Shown here piece by piece: positions 53,864 through 62,382 of a stretch of 64,000 nucleotides of DNA. The notes below the pieces were generated by a model, which did no database searches, was not told where the DNA came from, and saw only the letters and a list, made by a program, of their open reading frames with translations. The stretch comes from Pseudothauera lacus (GTDB taxonomy: Bacteria; Pseudomonadota; Gammaproteobacteria; Burkholderiales; Rhodocyclaceae): the NCBI RefSeq assembly GCF_003034845.1, contig NZ_PZKC01000002.1, forward strand, positions 338,798-402,797, written 5' to 3'. Made by a program: the position numbers and the translations under genes. How positions within the stretch are numbered: position 1 is the stretch's first letter; each line of letters starts with the position of its first letter.

Positions 53864-54986
53864 GGCCCACCTCCGTGAAGCGCACTTCGAAGGGCACGCA
53901 GGGCTTCAGGCCGAGCACCAGCGCGTTGAGGTGGCGGCGCGCGGTCTCGAGATCCGGCGCCTGCCAGCCGCTGCCTTCCAGCGCGAAGGCGCCGGCGGGA
54001 TGGAAGTTCCATTCGGTGGGGGCGACGATGGCGTACTCGGCCACCGTGTCGCCGTCCACGCGCAGGGCGTGGATGAGCACGCCGCGCGCGGTCTCGCAAC
54101 AGGCCACGCCGGCCCCCTCGCCGAGCGGTGCGGCGTCCACGACCACCGGCATGTCCTCGGCGAGCGGATGGCGCAGGCGGCTGGCCCAGTCCGACAGATC
54201 GACCACCGCGGCGAACAGCCGGGCGGCTACCGGATGGCCGCGCTCGACCAGCAGCCTGACCAGCATCGATGCACGATGGCGCGCCAGGGGGCCGGTCTCG
54301 GCCGGCGCGCCTTGCCAGGTGGGTGCGCTGCAGAAGACTTCGTCCGGCACGCGGCCCAACTCCGCCGCCCACTCGGCGGCACTCTGCCAGGGTAGCAGCG
54401 CGGCCATGCCGTGCGGCGGGGCGTGGGTGCCCATCTCCAGCAGATCGCCGAGGGCCGCGCCGATGCTGCCGCCGCGGCGCGCACGGCTGGCGAATTCGCC
54501 AAGGCTGAAGGGTTCGCGGGCCATGGTGAAGAAGCCGGCGAGCAGCTCGGCGGCCACCAGATCGAGGATCTGCCCGCCGACCTCGCGCGCGCTGTCGGCG
54601 CCGTTGGCGGCGGCACGGCCGAGCTGGCGGTGCAGTTCGGCAAAGCGGCCGCGGCGCGGTTCGATGCCGAACAGTGCCGGCCAGTCCAGCATCAGGCGCC
54701 ACAGGTGTTCCTGCGCCGCCTCGGCGGCGATGGCACGTTCGGCGGCGCTGCGGGCGTCTTCGTCGGCCGCCGGCTCGGCGCGCGCGGCGCTCAGCGCGGC
54801 CTGCGCGGTGAGCGCCTGAGCCTTGCCGCACAGGGCGAAGAGCGCCGGGATCAGTGCCATGGCCTCATCGATGCGGCGGCCGACGAGCAGCTTTGCGGCC
54901 TGTGGCCGGCTGTTGAGCAGGCGCGCCGACGGCACGCCGCGGCCATCCCATGCGGCTTCGATGAGCAGCCCGCCGGCGGGGTTCAC
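53856..54986 (-). CDS. hoxV: Hydrogenase assembly scaffold HoxV/HupK
   Basis: 376 residues from a GTG overlapping the hoxT TGA. It resembles a hydrogenase large subunit that has lost part of its active site: RIDEAMALIPALFALCGKAQALTA stands where RICGVC is in HoxG, and the C-terminus has LNALVLGLKPCVPFEVRF with a single Cys instead of DPCxxC. HupK/HoxV is thought to hold the Fe(CN)2CO group before delivery to HoxG. APTEWNFHPAGAFA also mirrors the large subunit. Confidence 0.9.
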   Translation of the reverse strand: MNPAGGLLIEAAWDGRGVPSARLLNSRPQAAKLLVGRRIDEAMALIPALFALCGKAQALTAQAALSAARAEPAADEDARSAAERAIAAEAAQEHLWRLMLDWPALFGIEPRRGRFAELHRQLGRAAANGADSAREVGGQILDLVAAELLAGFFTMAREPFSLGEFASRARRGGSIGAALGDLLEMGTHAPPHGMAALLPWQSAAEWAAELGRVPDEVFCSAPTWQGAPAETGPLARHRASMLVRLLVERGHPVAARLFAAVVDLSDWASRLRHPLAEDMPVVVDAAPLGEGAGVACCETARGVLIHALRVDGDTVAEYAIVAPTEWNFHPAGAFALEGSGWQAPDLETARRHLNALVLGLKPCVPFEVRFTEVGHA

Positions 54987-55504
54987 CGCCCGCCTCCGAA
55001 CAGGCCGCCGCGCAGGAAGTCGCGCCGTGATACGGGCTGGGAAATTGCCGAGCCGCCGCCCAGGCGTGCGCCCTCGGCGCTGGCGGACGCTGGCGGCGGC
55101 GCTGCGAGGAGAGCATCGAAGGCGGTGAGCGCAAAGTCTTCCGCGTCGGCCTGGGTAGACAACTCGAAGGCTGGGGAGAGCAGCGAGCAGCTCTGGTAGT
55201 GGCCCAGGCCATCCTCGCGGTTGCCGAGGAATTCGTAGCGCCCCGAGGGCAGCTCCCACCACTGCGCCCCCCCCACCTCGATGGGGCGGAAGCGCCCGCC
55301 GGGGCCGGGCAGGATGGCCAGATTTACCGCCCATGGCGTGACCAGCACGCCGACCCACTCGCCCTGCCAGGCTTCCATGGCCGGTACCGCCACGGCGAGC
55401 GCAGGGTTGACCACCGGCAGGCCGGCCATGCGGGTGGCGGCGATGCGGGTAAAGGTCGCGGCGAGCAGGTGGCGCGGGTTTTCCGTGTGGCAGGCTGGGT
55501 TCAC
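54983..55504 (-). CDS. hoxT: Hydrogenase assembly chaperone HoxT/HupJ (HybE family)
   Basis: 173 residues from a GTG overlapping the hoxR stop. HybE-type core: RMAGLPVVNPALAVAVPAM, WQGEWVGVLVTPWAVNLAIL, WELPSGRYEFLGN and YQSCSLLSPAFEL. It probably prevents premature export of the Tat-borne small subunit. The C-terminus is unusual: SRRDFLRGGLFGGGR at 159-173 reads like a twin-arginine motif (S-R-R-x-F-L-R) placed at the wrong end. Confidence 0.9.
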   Translation of the reverse strand: MNPACHTENPRHLLAATFTRIAATRMAGLPVVNPALAVAVPAMEAWQGEWVGVLVTPWAVNLAILPGPGGRFRPIEVGGAQWWELPSGRYEFLGNREDGLGHYQSCSLLSPAFELSTQADAEDFALTAFDALLAAPPPASASAEGARLGGGSAISQPVSRRDFLRGGLFGGGR

Positions 55505-55713
55505 GCGTCGTTGACCACCAGGAACTTGTGCTTGGGAGCGTCGCAGTTCGGGCAGGTCCAGTGTTCGGGCAGGCGGGCGAAGGGTGTACCGGGGGGTACC
55601 TGGCCGAGTTCGTCGCCTGCGGCGGGGTCGTACTCCCACCAGCAGATGCCGCATTCGAGCCGTGCATCGTCGGCCAGTCGTTGATCGTTGCCGAGATAGC
55701 TGCCTTCAAACAT
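55501..55713 (-). CDS. hoxR: Rubredoxin HoxR/HupI
   Basis: 70 residues from the ATG at 55713 (MFEGSYLGND), preceded by GAGG; an ATG four codons earlier overlaps its own ribosome site and is less likely. The iron ligands are LECGICWWEYDP and HWTCPNCDAPKH. HoxR is needed for oxygen-tolerant membrane-bound hydrogenases, probably for assembling the [4Fe-3S] cluster. It overlaps hoxQ by 8 bases and hoxT by 4. Confidence 0.94.
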   Translation of the reverse strand: MFEGSYLGNDQRLADDARLECGICWWEYDPAAGDELGQVPPGTPFARLPEHWTCPNCDAPKHKFLVVNDA

Positions 55714-56614
55714 CGCCTGCCTCATCCTCCAGACCTTGTTGCAGGGTAGCGACCCATTCGGTCAGCCGCAACAGGCTGTCGGCGAAATCCTCGGCGGCAG
55801 CCAGCGCGACGTCGGGGACGTCGGTGACCTCGATGGTGTCGAGGATGAGCTTGTCGTCATTGTTGAAGTACTGCACCCGCCAGGTGGCGGCCACTGCGGT
55901 GGCGGTGATGCGGCAGTTGCCGTAGCCGCGTGACAGCACGGTGGTGCTGCCGTCGCCCAGTGCCGCGCTCAGCCAGACGAGGTCGGACGGGGTCATCGGC
56001 AGCAGGCTGAGGTTGACCACGTGCGCAGGGTCGCCGCTGCGGTGCGCGCGGGCAGCGGCACAGAGTTCGTGGAGCACCGGCTGGGCGTTCATCACTCCGT
56101 CGATCAAGGGCGGCAGGGCGTGGTCGGTGGGCGGGCGCGGCGTCGCCGCGGCCACGGCGGCAACGACCGCGGGGATGGCGCCGGCCTCGAGGGTGTCGGC
56201 GACGATGCTGCCCCCGGCAGCGAGCGCCTGCACGCGCCACAGGCCGGTGAACACGGTTTCCTGGACGTGGATCTCCGGCGTGCCACGGACGATGGCGGAG
56301 ACTTCGCCCTGGCCGAGGGCCTCATTCACCACCGCCAGCGCATCGGCGGGCAGGGCGGAGAAATCGAACACCGGGTTGGCGCCCTCGCCGAAGCGCCAGC
56401 CCTGCAGGCCGTCGAGCACCGCCTGCAGGGCGGCGATGGCGGCCGCGGTAGCCGCCGGATCGACGGCTTCGGGCATGCGCGGAAGATCGAAGGTGTGCAT
56501 GCCGGAGGGCAGCGGCAGGTAGTCGAAGCCGTCCTCCTCGGCAGGCTGCGAGTCGGGGCCGCGGCGGGCGCCGAGGGCGTCGAGGGAGACGACGGGGATA
56601 GGGAAGTCCTTCAT
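55706..56614 (-). CDS. hoxQ: Hydrogenase small-subunit chaperone HoxQ/HupH
   Basis: 302 residues. HupH-family pattern: LPLPSGMHTFDLPRMPE near 33-49, GEVSAIVRGTPEIHVQETVFTGLWRV (in outline), SLLPMTPSDLVWLSAALGDG and SRGYGNCRITATAV. HoxQ and HoxO escort the HoxK precursor until it is mature and paired. It lies 14 bases after hoxO. Confidence 0.93.
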   Translation of the reverse strand: MKDFPIPVVSLDALGARRGPDSQPAEEDGFDYLPLPSGMHTFDLPRMPEAVDPAATAAAIAALQAVLDGLQGWRFGEGANPVFDFSALPADALAVVNEALGQGEVSAIVRGTPEIHVQETVFTGLWRVQALAAGGSIVADTLEAGAIPAVVAAVAAATPRPPTDHALPPLIDGVMNAQPVLHELCAAARAHRSGDPAHVVNLSLLPMTPSDLVWLSAALGDGSTTVLSRGYGNCRITATAVAATWRVQYFNNDDKLILDTIEVTDVPDVALAAAEDFADSLLRLTEWVATLQQGLEDEAGDV

Positions 56615-56628
56615 GCGGCGGTGCTCCG

Positions 56629-57060
56629 TCAATGGCAGGATGAACTGGCCGCGCGCACCGGGATGCCGATGCCGGGGCGGCGCCCGCTGGGGGCGGCAAG
56701 CATGTCGCCGAGCGCGGCGACCAGCGCCGCCCACTCCTGCATGCCTTCGAGTGTGCCCACCCAGGCGCCGTCGCGCTGAAAGAGCAGGGCGGGCAGGCGG
56801 CCGATGCCGAAGCGCGCGGCGATCGCCGCACTGGCCGCCGGATCGGCGACGCCGGCGTGAAAACGCCCGGGCCAGGTCTGCAGGGCCTCGGGCAGCACCA
56901 GTGTCATGTCCCAGGCTTCCGGGCAGGCCTGTGGTTCGTCGGTGAGCAGCAGCACGCTGTCGCCGGTGGCGGCAAAGGCGTCCACCGCGTCGGAGCCGAT
57001 GCGCTGGAAAGCGTGGCGTTCGTTCAGGCGTTCGAGCTGCTTGTCGAAGGGCGTGCTCAT
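56629..57060 (-). CDS. hoxO: Hydrogenase small-subunit chaperone HoxO/HupG
   Basis: 143 residues with a thioredoxin-like fold lacking the CxxC pair: VLLLTDEPQACPEAWDMTLVLPEAL, then RFGIGRLPALLFQRDGAWVG (in parts). It matches HoxO/HupG/HyaE proteins that bind the Tat signal of HoxK. Its ATG overlaps the hoxL stop by 4 bases. Confidence 0.92.
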   Translation of the reverse strand: MSTPFDKQLERLNERHAFQRIGSDAVDAFAATGDSVLLLTDEPQACPEAWDMTLVLPEALQTWPGRFHAGVADPAASAAIAARFGIGRLPALLFQRDGAWVGTLEGMQEWAALVAALGDMLAAPSGRRPGIGIPVRAASSSCH

Positions 57061-57371
57061 GGGGTTTGGCTCTTGCGCAGGAAGTCGGGCAGTTGCGGGC
57101 CGCGCTCGATGAGATCGGCAAAGGCGGCGTCGACGTCGGCAGTGCGTCCGGCGAGCAGTTCGCCGAGCGCGTCCACCGCGGCACCGATCTGCGCCGCGCG
57201 CTCGCCGTCGAGGACCTCGCGGGCGGCGCCGAGGAAGGTCAGCAGCCAGGTGCCGGGCGGCTGGGCGCCGGTGAGCAGCAGGTCGATCCACACCTCGCTG
57301 CCGTCGCGCGCGCGGCACAGCGCGCGCAGATCGTCACCGTGCACCACCTGCATGGGAATGCCGACGCACAT
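57057..57371 (-). CDS. hoxL: HypC-family chaperone HoxL/HupF
   Basis: 104 residues beginning MCVGIPMQVVHGDD, the HypC-like start with Cys2. It is longer than HypC, with a C-terminal helix (DVDAAFADLIERGPQLPDFL). HoxL delivers the Fe(CN)2CO unit specifically to HoxG. Start and hoxM stop share one base. Confidence 0.93.
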   Translation of the reverse strand: MCVGIPMQVVHGDDLRALCRARDGSEVWIDLLLTGAQPPGTWLLTFLGAAREVLDGERAAQIGAAVDALGELLAGRTADVDAAFADLIERGPQLPDFLRKSQTP

Positions 57372-57988
57372 CAGCAGGCGTCCGGGTGAAAGCGCAGGTC
57401 GCCCATGCGCCAGGCCTCGTCCGGCGCCGGGCGGCCGGCTTCGTAGCCGGCCAGCGCCAGTGCGTCGTCGTTGAGGACGGAGCTTGGAGCGGCTGCGGGC
57501 TGCAGGTCCACGCCCCAGGCGCGCAGGCGCTCCACCGCCAGCGCCACTGCCTCGGGCACGCGGGCGCGCACCTGCGGGCGCAGGCTGCCGCCGTAGTCGT
57601 CGAGTTCTGCGGGCTGCACGCCGATCAGCAGCATCTCCTCGGGCAACTGGCCGAGCAGCTCGGCGGAGGCCAGCACCTCCTGGAAGCCGGTCTGGTGCAG
57701 GCTCATCTTCTTCACCCCCATGAAGCGCGGCACCTCGGCGTTCTCCACCAGGCGCAGGGTGCCCGGCGGCAGGCCGTAGTCGATGGCGTCGAAGACGATC
57801 AGGCGGCGCGCCGCGGTGAGGTAGGGCAGCAGGTACAGGCCCTGGGTGCCGCCGTCGAGCACGGTGACCTGCGCGGGCACGGTCCACTGCGCATTGAAGG
57901 CTTCCACGCAGCGCACGCCGAAGCCTTCGTCGGCCCACAGCAGGTTGCCGATGCCGAGGAGCAGGATGGAGTCGGGTGGAGTGTTCAT
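57371..57988 (-). CDS. hoxM: Hydrogenase maturation endopeptidase HoxM/HupD
   Basis: 205 residues. LLGIGNLLWADEGFGVRCVEAFN contains the Ni-sensing acidic residue (DE) and VFDAIDYGLPPGTLRL the second; MSLHQTGFQEVLASAEL has the conserved His. It removes the 15-residue C-terminal tail of HoxG once nickel is inserted. A sigma-54-like promoter ends 33 bases upstream. Confidence 0.94.
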   Translation of the reverse strand: MNTPPDSILLLGIGNLLWADEGFGVRCVEAFNAQWTVPAQVTVLDGGTQGLYLLPYLTAARRLIVFDAIDYGLPPGTLRLVENAEVPRFMGVKKMSLHQTGFQEVLASAELLGQLPEEMLLIGVQPAELDDYGGSLRPQVRARVPEAVALAVERLRAWGVDLQPAAAPSSVLNDDALALAGYEAGRPAPDEAWRMGDLRFHPDAC

Positions 57989-58020
57989 GGCGGCGCTTCC
58001 GGGTGGGATGTCCGGAGTTC

Positions 58021-58036
58021 AGCAGGGAGCGTGCCA
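58021..58036 (-). promoter_or_regulatory. Sigma-54 -24/-12 promoter for hoxM
   Basis: Read on the minus strand, TGGCACG-CTCC-CTGCT has one mismatch to TGGCACG-N4-TTGCW, with GG and GC at the critical spacing. It lies in the 245-base gap between hoxZ and hoxM, giving the maturation genes a promoter separate from hoxKGZ. Confidence 0.7.
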
Positions 58037-58181
58037 GTGCGGCGGGGGATGAAATGCGGTGGTGGATCAGGGTGTTGGGGGCGTCAGTGCATAAGACTGG
58101 CGGATCCGGTGGAAGAGAACATTCCAGAGTGGAAGGTTGCTGTCCATTGCGCGGCAGTGCATGGGCAGCGGGCGTCTCGGG

Positions 58182-58226
58182 TGCAGGAGCGGGCTTGTCC
58201 GCATCGCGGCCAGGGCCGCTCCTGCA
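58182..58226. repeat. REP-like inverted repeat after hoxZ
   Basis: TGCAGGAGCGG and its exact complement CCGCTCCTGCA flank a 23-base centre, 8 bases beyond the hoxZ stop. This resembles extragenic palindromic repeats common in proteobacteria. It may end or protect the hoxKGZ transcript. Confidence 0.6.
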
Positions 58227-58233
58227 GGAGGCG

Positions 58234-58941
58234 TCAGTCCTTGAACATCCGCCAGCCGCTGATCATGGTGCTGATCAGGCTCTGACGGCTCATGATGTCT
58301 TCGCGGATGGCGGCATAGACGTGCACCAGCACGAAGCACAGCGTCACCCACATGCCCAGGCGGTGCATGCTGTGCATCTGCATGCTGTTGCCGCCCAGCA
58401 CGGCGATTGCCCAGCCGAACATCTGGTCGGCCCAGCTGCCCACGCCGAGGCCTTCGCCGTACAGCGCGAAGCCGGTGATGATCATGTACACCGCGCCGAC
58501 GGTGAAGAACAGGAACATCATCAGTTGCGCCAGCGGGTTGTGGCCGACGTACTTCTTCGGCTCCTTGACCATGAACAGGTACCACTTCAGTTCGTAGAAC
58601 ACCTCGCTCCACCAGTGGCGGTTGAGGATGGGCAGGAGGAAGATCTGGCGGGCGTGATGATTGCCGACGATGGCCCAGTAGATGCGGCCGATGAAGCCGA
58701 TGGCGAAGACGTAGGCGGCGGCAAAGTGGAGGAAGCGGATCCACCCCATCAGGTACTGTTCGCTGGGGTCGCCGGACAGCGAGGGCAGCGGCTTGCCGAT
58801 GAAGTAGCCGGTGATCGCCAGCACGGTGATGGCCAGCGCGTTGACCCAGTGCCACAGGCGCAGCGGCGCCTCATAGACGTATACCGCCTTGACCATGCGC
58901 GCATTGCGCTCGGCTTCGAAGGCATCCTGTTCAGCTAGCAT
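58234..58941 (-). CDS. hoxZ: Hydrogenase b-type cytochrome HoxZ/HupC
   Basis: 235 residues with four helices. LRLWHWVNALAITVLAITGYFIG has the first haem His; HFAAAYVFAIGFIGRIYW, NPLAQLMMFLFFTVGAVYMIITG and MHRLGMWVTLCFVLVHVY supply the others. It anchors the HoxKG dimer at the periplasmic face and passes electrons to quinone. A 255-base gap with a repeat separates it from hoxG. Confidence 0.95.
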   Translation of the reverse strand: MLAEQDAFEAERNARMVKAVYVYEAPLRLWHWVNALAITVLAITGYFIGKPLPSLSGDPSEQYLMGWIRFLHFAAAYVFAIGFIGRIYWAIVGNHHARQIFLLPILNRHWWSEVFYELKWYLFMVKEPKKYVGHNPLAQLMMFLFFTVGAVYMIITGFALYGEGLGVGSWADQMFGWAIAVLGGNSMQMHSMHRLGMWVTLCFVLVHVYAAIREDIMSRQSLISTMISGWRMFKD

Positions 58942-59001
58942 GATGTTCTCCAGTTATCCAATCTCGGCGTGGCGAGCGAGGGAAAGCAGTTCGGTTCGCC
59001 T

Positions 59002-59100
59002 GCTCCCTCCCCTTCAAGGGGAGGGTCGGGGTGGGGATGGGTTGTTCCCCCGAACCGAAACCCATCCCCCACCTGTCCTCCCCCTTGAAGGGGGAGGAGC
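59002..59100. repeat. Intergenic palindromic repeat between hoxG and hoxZ
   Basis: Two short palindromes (CTCCCCTTCAAGGGGAG and CTCCCCCTTGAAGGGGGAG) sit at the ends of a larger inverted repeat whose inner arms are GGGGATGGGTT and AACCCATCCCC. This class of element is common between genes in betaproteobacteria. It could fold into a long stem and adjust the hoxG/hoxZ mRNA ratio. Confidence 0.65.
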
Positions 59101-59196
59101 GCCGGGTTCGCCGGTTATGGGTCTGTCAGCGGCAGGGCGGCGGGGCGCGTCGAAGGAGAAAACCGGCCGCCGCCCTGCCGTGACAGAACTCGCGCT

Positions 59197-60993
59197 TCAG
59201 CGCACCTTCACCTGCGTCATTTCCTGGCCGTCCGGGCTCATCACGTGCGTCGAGCAGGCCAGGCAGGGGTCGAAGGAGTGCAGGGTGCGCAGGATCTCCA
59301 GCGGCTCGTCGGCCTTGGCCAGCGGCGTATCCAGCAGGCTGGCCTCGAAGGCGCCGATCTGGCCCTTGTGGTCGCGCGGGCTGCCGTTCCAGGTGGTGGG
59401 CACCACCGCCTGGTAGTTGTCGATCTTGCCGTCCTTGATCTTGATCCAGTGCCCCAGCGCGCCGCGCGGCGCTTCGGTGAAGCCGGCGCCCTTGGTTTCC
59501 TTGGGCCAGGTGGCGGGTTCCCACTTGTCGATGTTGGCGGTGGCGAGGTCGCCCGCCTTGAGGTTGGCCATCAGCTTGTCGAACTGCTCGACCTGCAGGT
59601 TGGCGCAGTACAGCGTCTCGATGCCGCGCGCCGCGGTGCGGCCCAGGGTGGAGAAGAGCGCTTGCACCGGCACGTCGAGCTGGGTCAGCACGGCGTCGAT
59701 GGTCTCGCGGATGAAGGGGTATTCCTTGGGCTGCAGGTAGCCCAGCACCATGCGCGGCAGGCAGCCCACTTCCATGGCGTGGCCGCGCCAGCGCGGGGCC
59801 TTGATCCAGGAGTACTTGCCTTCCTCGTCGAGCGATTCGATGTTGGTCTTGCTGCCCTTGGTGTTCTTGCCGAGCACGAAGTTGGGCTCGGTGACGCCGT
59901 CCCAGGGGTGCAGGCCCTTGGTCTCGTCGGCGTACTTGTACCAGGAGTGGGAGACGAACTCCTGCACCTGCTCCGGGTCCTTGATGTCCACCTCGTGGAT
60001 CCTGGAGAGGTCGCCGTTGATGATGGCGCCGCGCGGCAGCAGCAGGTTGGCGCCCGAATAGTCGTTGGCGCGCTGCGGGATGTCACCGTAGGACAGCATG
60101 GCCTGCGAGGCTAGGCCGCCGCCGTGCAGCCAGTCCTTGTAGAAGGAGGCGATGGCCAGCAGGTCGGGGATGTAGACCTGTTCGATGAACTCCTTGGTCT
60201 GGTCGATGATGCTCTTCACCAGGTTCAGGCGTTCCATGTTGATCGCGCCCACCGCGCCCACGCCGTCGAGGTTGATGGCGCACGGCATGCCGCCGACCAG
60301 CCAGTTGGGATGCGGGTTCTTGCCGCCGAAGACGGCATGTACCTTGACGATTTCCTTCTGGAAGTCGAGCGCTTCCAGATAGTGGGTGACCGCCATCAGG
60401 TTGGCTTCCGGCGGCAGCTTGTAGGCCGGGTTGCCCCAGTAGCCGTTCATGAAGGGGCCGAGCTGGCCGGATTCGACGAACTTCTTCAGGCGGTTCTGGA
60501 TGTCGCGGAAGTAGCCCGGCGAGGACTTCGGCCATGACGAGATGCTCTGCGCCAGTTGCGAGGTGGCCTTGGGGTCGGCCTTCAGCGCGCTTATCACATC
60601 CACCCAGTCGAGCGCGTGGAGGTGGTAGAAATGCACCAGATGGTCGTGAATGTACAGATTCAGCTGCATCAGGTTGCGGATGGTGTTGGCGTTCTCCGGG
60701 ATGTCGATGCCCAGTGCGTCTTCCACCGCGCGCACGCTGGTCAGTGCGTGGGTGCCGGTGCACACCCCGCAGATGCGCTCGGTGAAGGCCCAGGCGTCGC
60801 GCGGGTCGCGGCCCTTGAGGATGACTTCGAGGCCGCGCCACATGGTGCCGGTGGACACCGCGTTGCGGATCACGTTGTTCTCGTCGAGGTTCACCTCGAC
60901 GCGCATGTGCCCTTCGATACGGGTCACCGGGTCGACCACGACCCGCTTGCCGGTGTTGTCGAGCCTGAAGCCCTGCGTCTCATACACGCCCAT
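59197..60993 (-). CDS. hoxG: Membrane-bound [NiFe]-hydrogenase large subunit HoxG
   Basis: 598 residues. The NiFe ligands are C75 and C78 in ERICGVCTG and C577 and C580 in [11 protein letters not shown] 15-residue tail ([15 protein letters not shown]) after His583 is the HoxM cleavage product. Other conserved parts are [16 protein letters not shown] and [21 protein letters not shown] (in outline). With HoxK it oxidises H2 in the periplasm. It starts 2 bases after hoxK. Confidence 0.97.
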   Translation of the reverse strand: MGVYETQGFRLDNTGKRVVVDPVTRIEGHMRVEVNLDENNVIRNAVSTGTMWRGLEVILKGRDPRDAWAFTERICGVCTGTHALTSVRAVEDALGIDIPENANTIRNLMQLNLYIHDHLVHFYHLHALDWVDVISALKADPKATSQLAQSISSWPKSSPGYFRDIQNRLKKFVESGQLGPFMNGYWGNPAYKLPPEANLMAVTHYLEALDFQKEIVKVHAVFGGKNPHPNWLVGGMPCAINLDGVGAVGAINMERLNLVKSIIDQTKEFIEQVYIPDLLAIASFYKDWLHGGGLASQAMLSYGDIPQRANDYSGANLLLPRGAIINGDLSRIHEVDIKDPEQVQEFVSHSWYKYADETKGLHPWDGVTEPNFVLGKNTKGSKTNIESLDEEGKYSWIKAPRWRGHAMEVGCLPRMVLGYLQPKEYPFIRETIDAVLTQLDVPVQALFSTLGRTAARGIETLYCANLQVEQFDKLMANLKAGDLATANIDKWEPATWPKETKGAGFTEAPRGALGHWIKIKDGKIDNYQAVVPTTWNGSPRDHKGQIGAFEASLLDTPLAKADEPLEILRTLHSFDPCLACSTHVMSPDGQEMTQVKVR

Positions 60994-60995
60994 GA

Positions 60996-62084
60996 TCACT
61001 GTTCCCCTTGCTTCACGTCGATGCCGGTCTTGTTGCGCGCCCGTGCCAGTGCGGTTACCGCCGCATGCGCGGCGATGCCGGCGCCCACCACCGCGGCGGC
61101 GGTGGCGCCCACCTTGTCGGCGTTGGCCTCGATGCCGAACTGCTTGATGTCGGTGACCCGGCTGTAGAAGCTGCCCTTGTCCCAGAAACCGTCTTCCGAA
61201 CAGCCGATGCAGCCGTGGCCGGACTGGATGGGGAAGGACACGCCTTCGTTCCAGCGCACCGTGGAGCAGGCGTTGTAGGTGGTGGGGCCCTTGCAGCCCA
61301 TCTTGTAGAGGCAGTAGCCCTTGCGCGCACCCTCGTCGTCCCAGGTCTCGGCGAACTGGCCGGCGTCGAAGTGCGGGCGGCGGTAGCACTTGTCGTGGAT
61401 GCGCTGACCGTAGAACATCGCCGGGCGGCCCATGCGGTCCAGCGTGGGCATGCGCTCGAAGCTCAGCATGTAGGTCACCACCGCGGTCATCACCTCGGGA
61501 ATCGGCGGGCAGCCCGGCACCTTGATCACCGGCTTGTCGGTGATCACCTTGTGCACCGGGGTGGCGCGCGTCGGGTTGGGCTTGGCGGCCTGCACGCAGC
61601 CCCAGGAGGCACAGGAACCCCAGGCGATGATGGCCTTGCAGTCGGCAGCCATCTCCTTCAGCTTCTCGACGAAGGGGCGCCCGCCCTGGAAGCAGTACAT
61701 GCCGTCTTCGTTGAGCGGCGGGTTGCCCTCCACGGCGAGGATGTACTGGCCCTTGTACTTCTCCTTGACCTCCTTGAGGATGGCCTCGGCCTGGTGGCCG
61801 GCGGCGGCCATCAGGGTGTCGTCGTAATCGAGCGACAGCATCGACAGGATGACGTCCTTGGTCAGCGGGTGCGCCGAGCGGATGAAGGACTCGGTGCAAC
61901 AGGTGCATTCCAGCCCGTGCAGCCACACCACCGGGGTACGCGGCTTGCTCTCCAGCGCATGGGCGATGCGCGGCGCGGCCGCCGCACCGAGGCCCAGCGA
62001 AGTGGCGGTGAGGCTGCAGAATTTGAGGAAGCTGCGGCGGGTGATGCCCTGGCGCCGCAGCACGTCGTAGAAGGTTTCGATCAT
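60996..62084 (-). CDS. hoxK: Membrane-bound [NiFe]-hydrogenase small subunit HoxK, oxygen-tolerant type
   Basis: 362 residues with a Tat signal (R16-R17 in [11 protein letters not shown], cleavage after AHA43). Proximal-cluster Cys: C60, C62, C63, C158, C163 and C192. Minus the 43-residue signal these are 17, 19, 20, 115, 120 and 149, the exact set in C. necator HoxK, including extra Cys 19 and 120 that build the [4Fe-3S] cluster. Medial and distal ligands lie in [20 protein letters not shown] and [15 protein letters not shown]-terminal membrane helix (about 326-345) anchors it. GGGGAGA precedes the ATG; a sigma-54 promoter is 65-79 bases upstream. Confidence 0.97.
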   Translation of the reverse strand: MIETFYDVLRRQGITRRSFLKFCSLTATSLGLGAAAAPRIAHALESKPRTPVVWLHGLECTCCTESFIRSAHPLTKDVILSMLSLDYDDTLMAAAGHQAEAILKEVKEKYKGQYILAVEGNPPLNEDGMYCFQGGRPFVEKLKEMAADCKAIIAWGSCASWGCVQAAKPNPTRATPVHKVITDKPVIKVPGCPPIPEVMTAVVTYMLSFERMPTLDRMGRPAMFYGQRIHDKCYRRPHFDAGQFAETWDDEGARKGYCLYKMGCKGPTTYNACSTVRWNEGVSFPIQSGHGCIGCSEDGFWDKGSFYSRVTDIKQFGIEANADKVGATAAAVVGAGIAAHAAVTALARARNKTGIDVKQGEQ

Positions 62085-62148
62085 CGAGGGTCTCCCCAGT
62101 CGCAGATGCCGTCGGCCCCGGTCGGGGCGGCATGGTGGGGAGGCTTAC

Positions 62149-62163
62149 TCAACTTTCGTGCCA
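62149..62163 (-). promoter_or_regulatory. Sigma-54 -24/-12 promoter of the hox operon
   Basis: On the minus strand TGGCACG-AAAG-TTGA matches the -24/-12 consensus apart from the final C. The predicted start of transcription is near 62137, giving a leader of about 50 bases. HoxA encoded in the cluster is the expected activator. Confidence 0.75.
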
Positions 62164-62300
62164 GCGCCCCGTGGCGGGCGCGGTTGGCGTCAGATCAGGG
62201 CTTTGCGTGGCTTGCCGGGGTGAGTCGAGCGGCTGGGGTGGTAAGCGGCCTTCCGCTGGCGCGGCGGGGTGGAAGCTTGGCGCACGGTGTCAGCCCGCAG

Positions 62301-62321
62301 TTTCTGCTGCTTGCGCAGAAA
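62301..62321. promoter_or_regulatory. Candidate activator site upstream of hoxK
   Basis: TTTCTGC-N7-GCAGAAA is a perfect dyad centred about 174 bases upstream of the predicted hoxK transcription start, the distance usual for enhancer sites of NtrC-type activators. It could instead be a second hairpin beside the tRNA terminator. Confidence 0.35.
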
Positions 62322-62323
62322 CG

Positions 62324-62347
62324 AAAAAGCCAGCCGGGGTGGCTGGC
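62324..62347 (-). terminator. Rho-independent terminator after the tRNA-Gly remnant
   Basis: On the minus strand a 7-bp stem (GCCAGCC / GGCTGGC, 5-base loop) is followed by five T residues. It lies 36 bases after the CCA end of the tRNA fragment and is evidently its original terminator. It also insulates hoxK from transcription out of the mobile region. Confidence 0.82.
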
Positions 62348-62382
62348 CGTGCTGCAGATCAACAACTTGCGTGGATTCGGTG

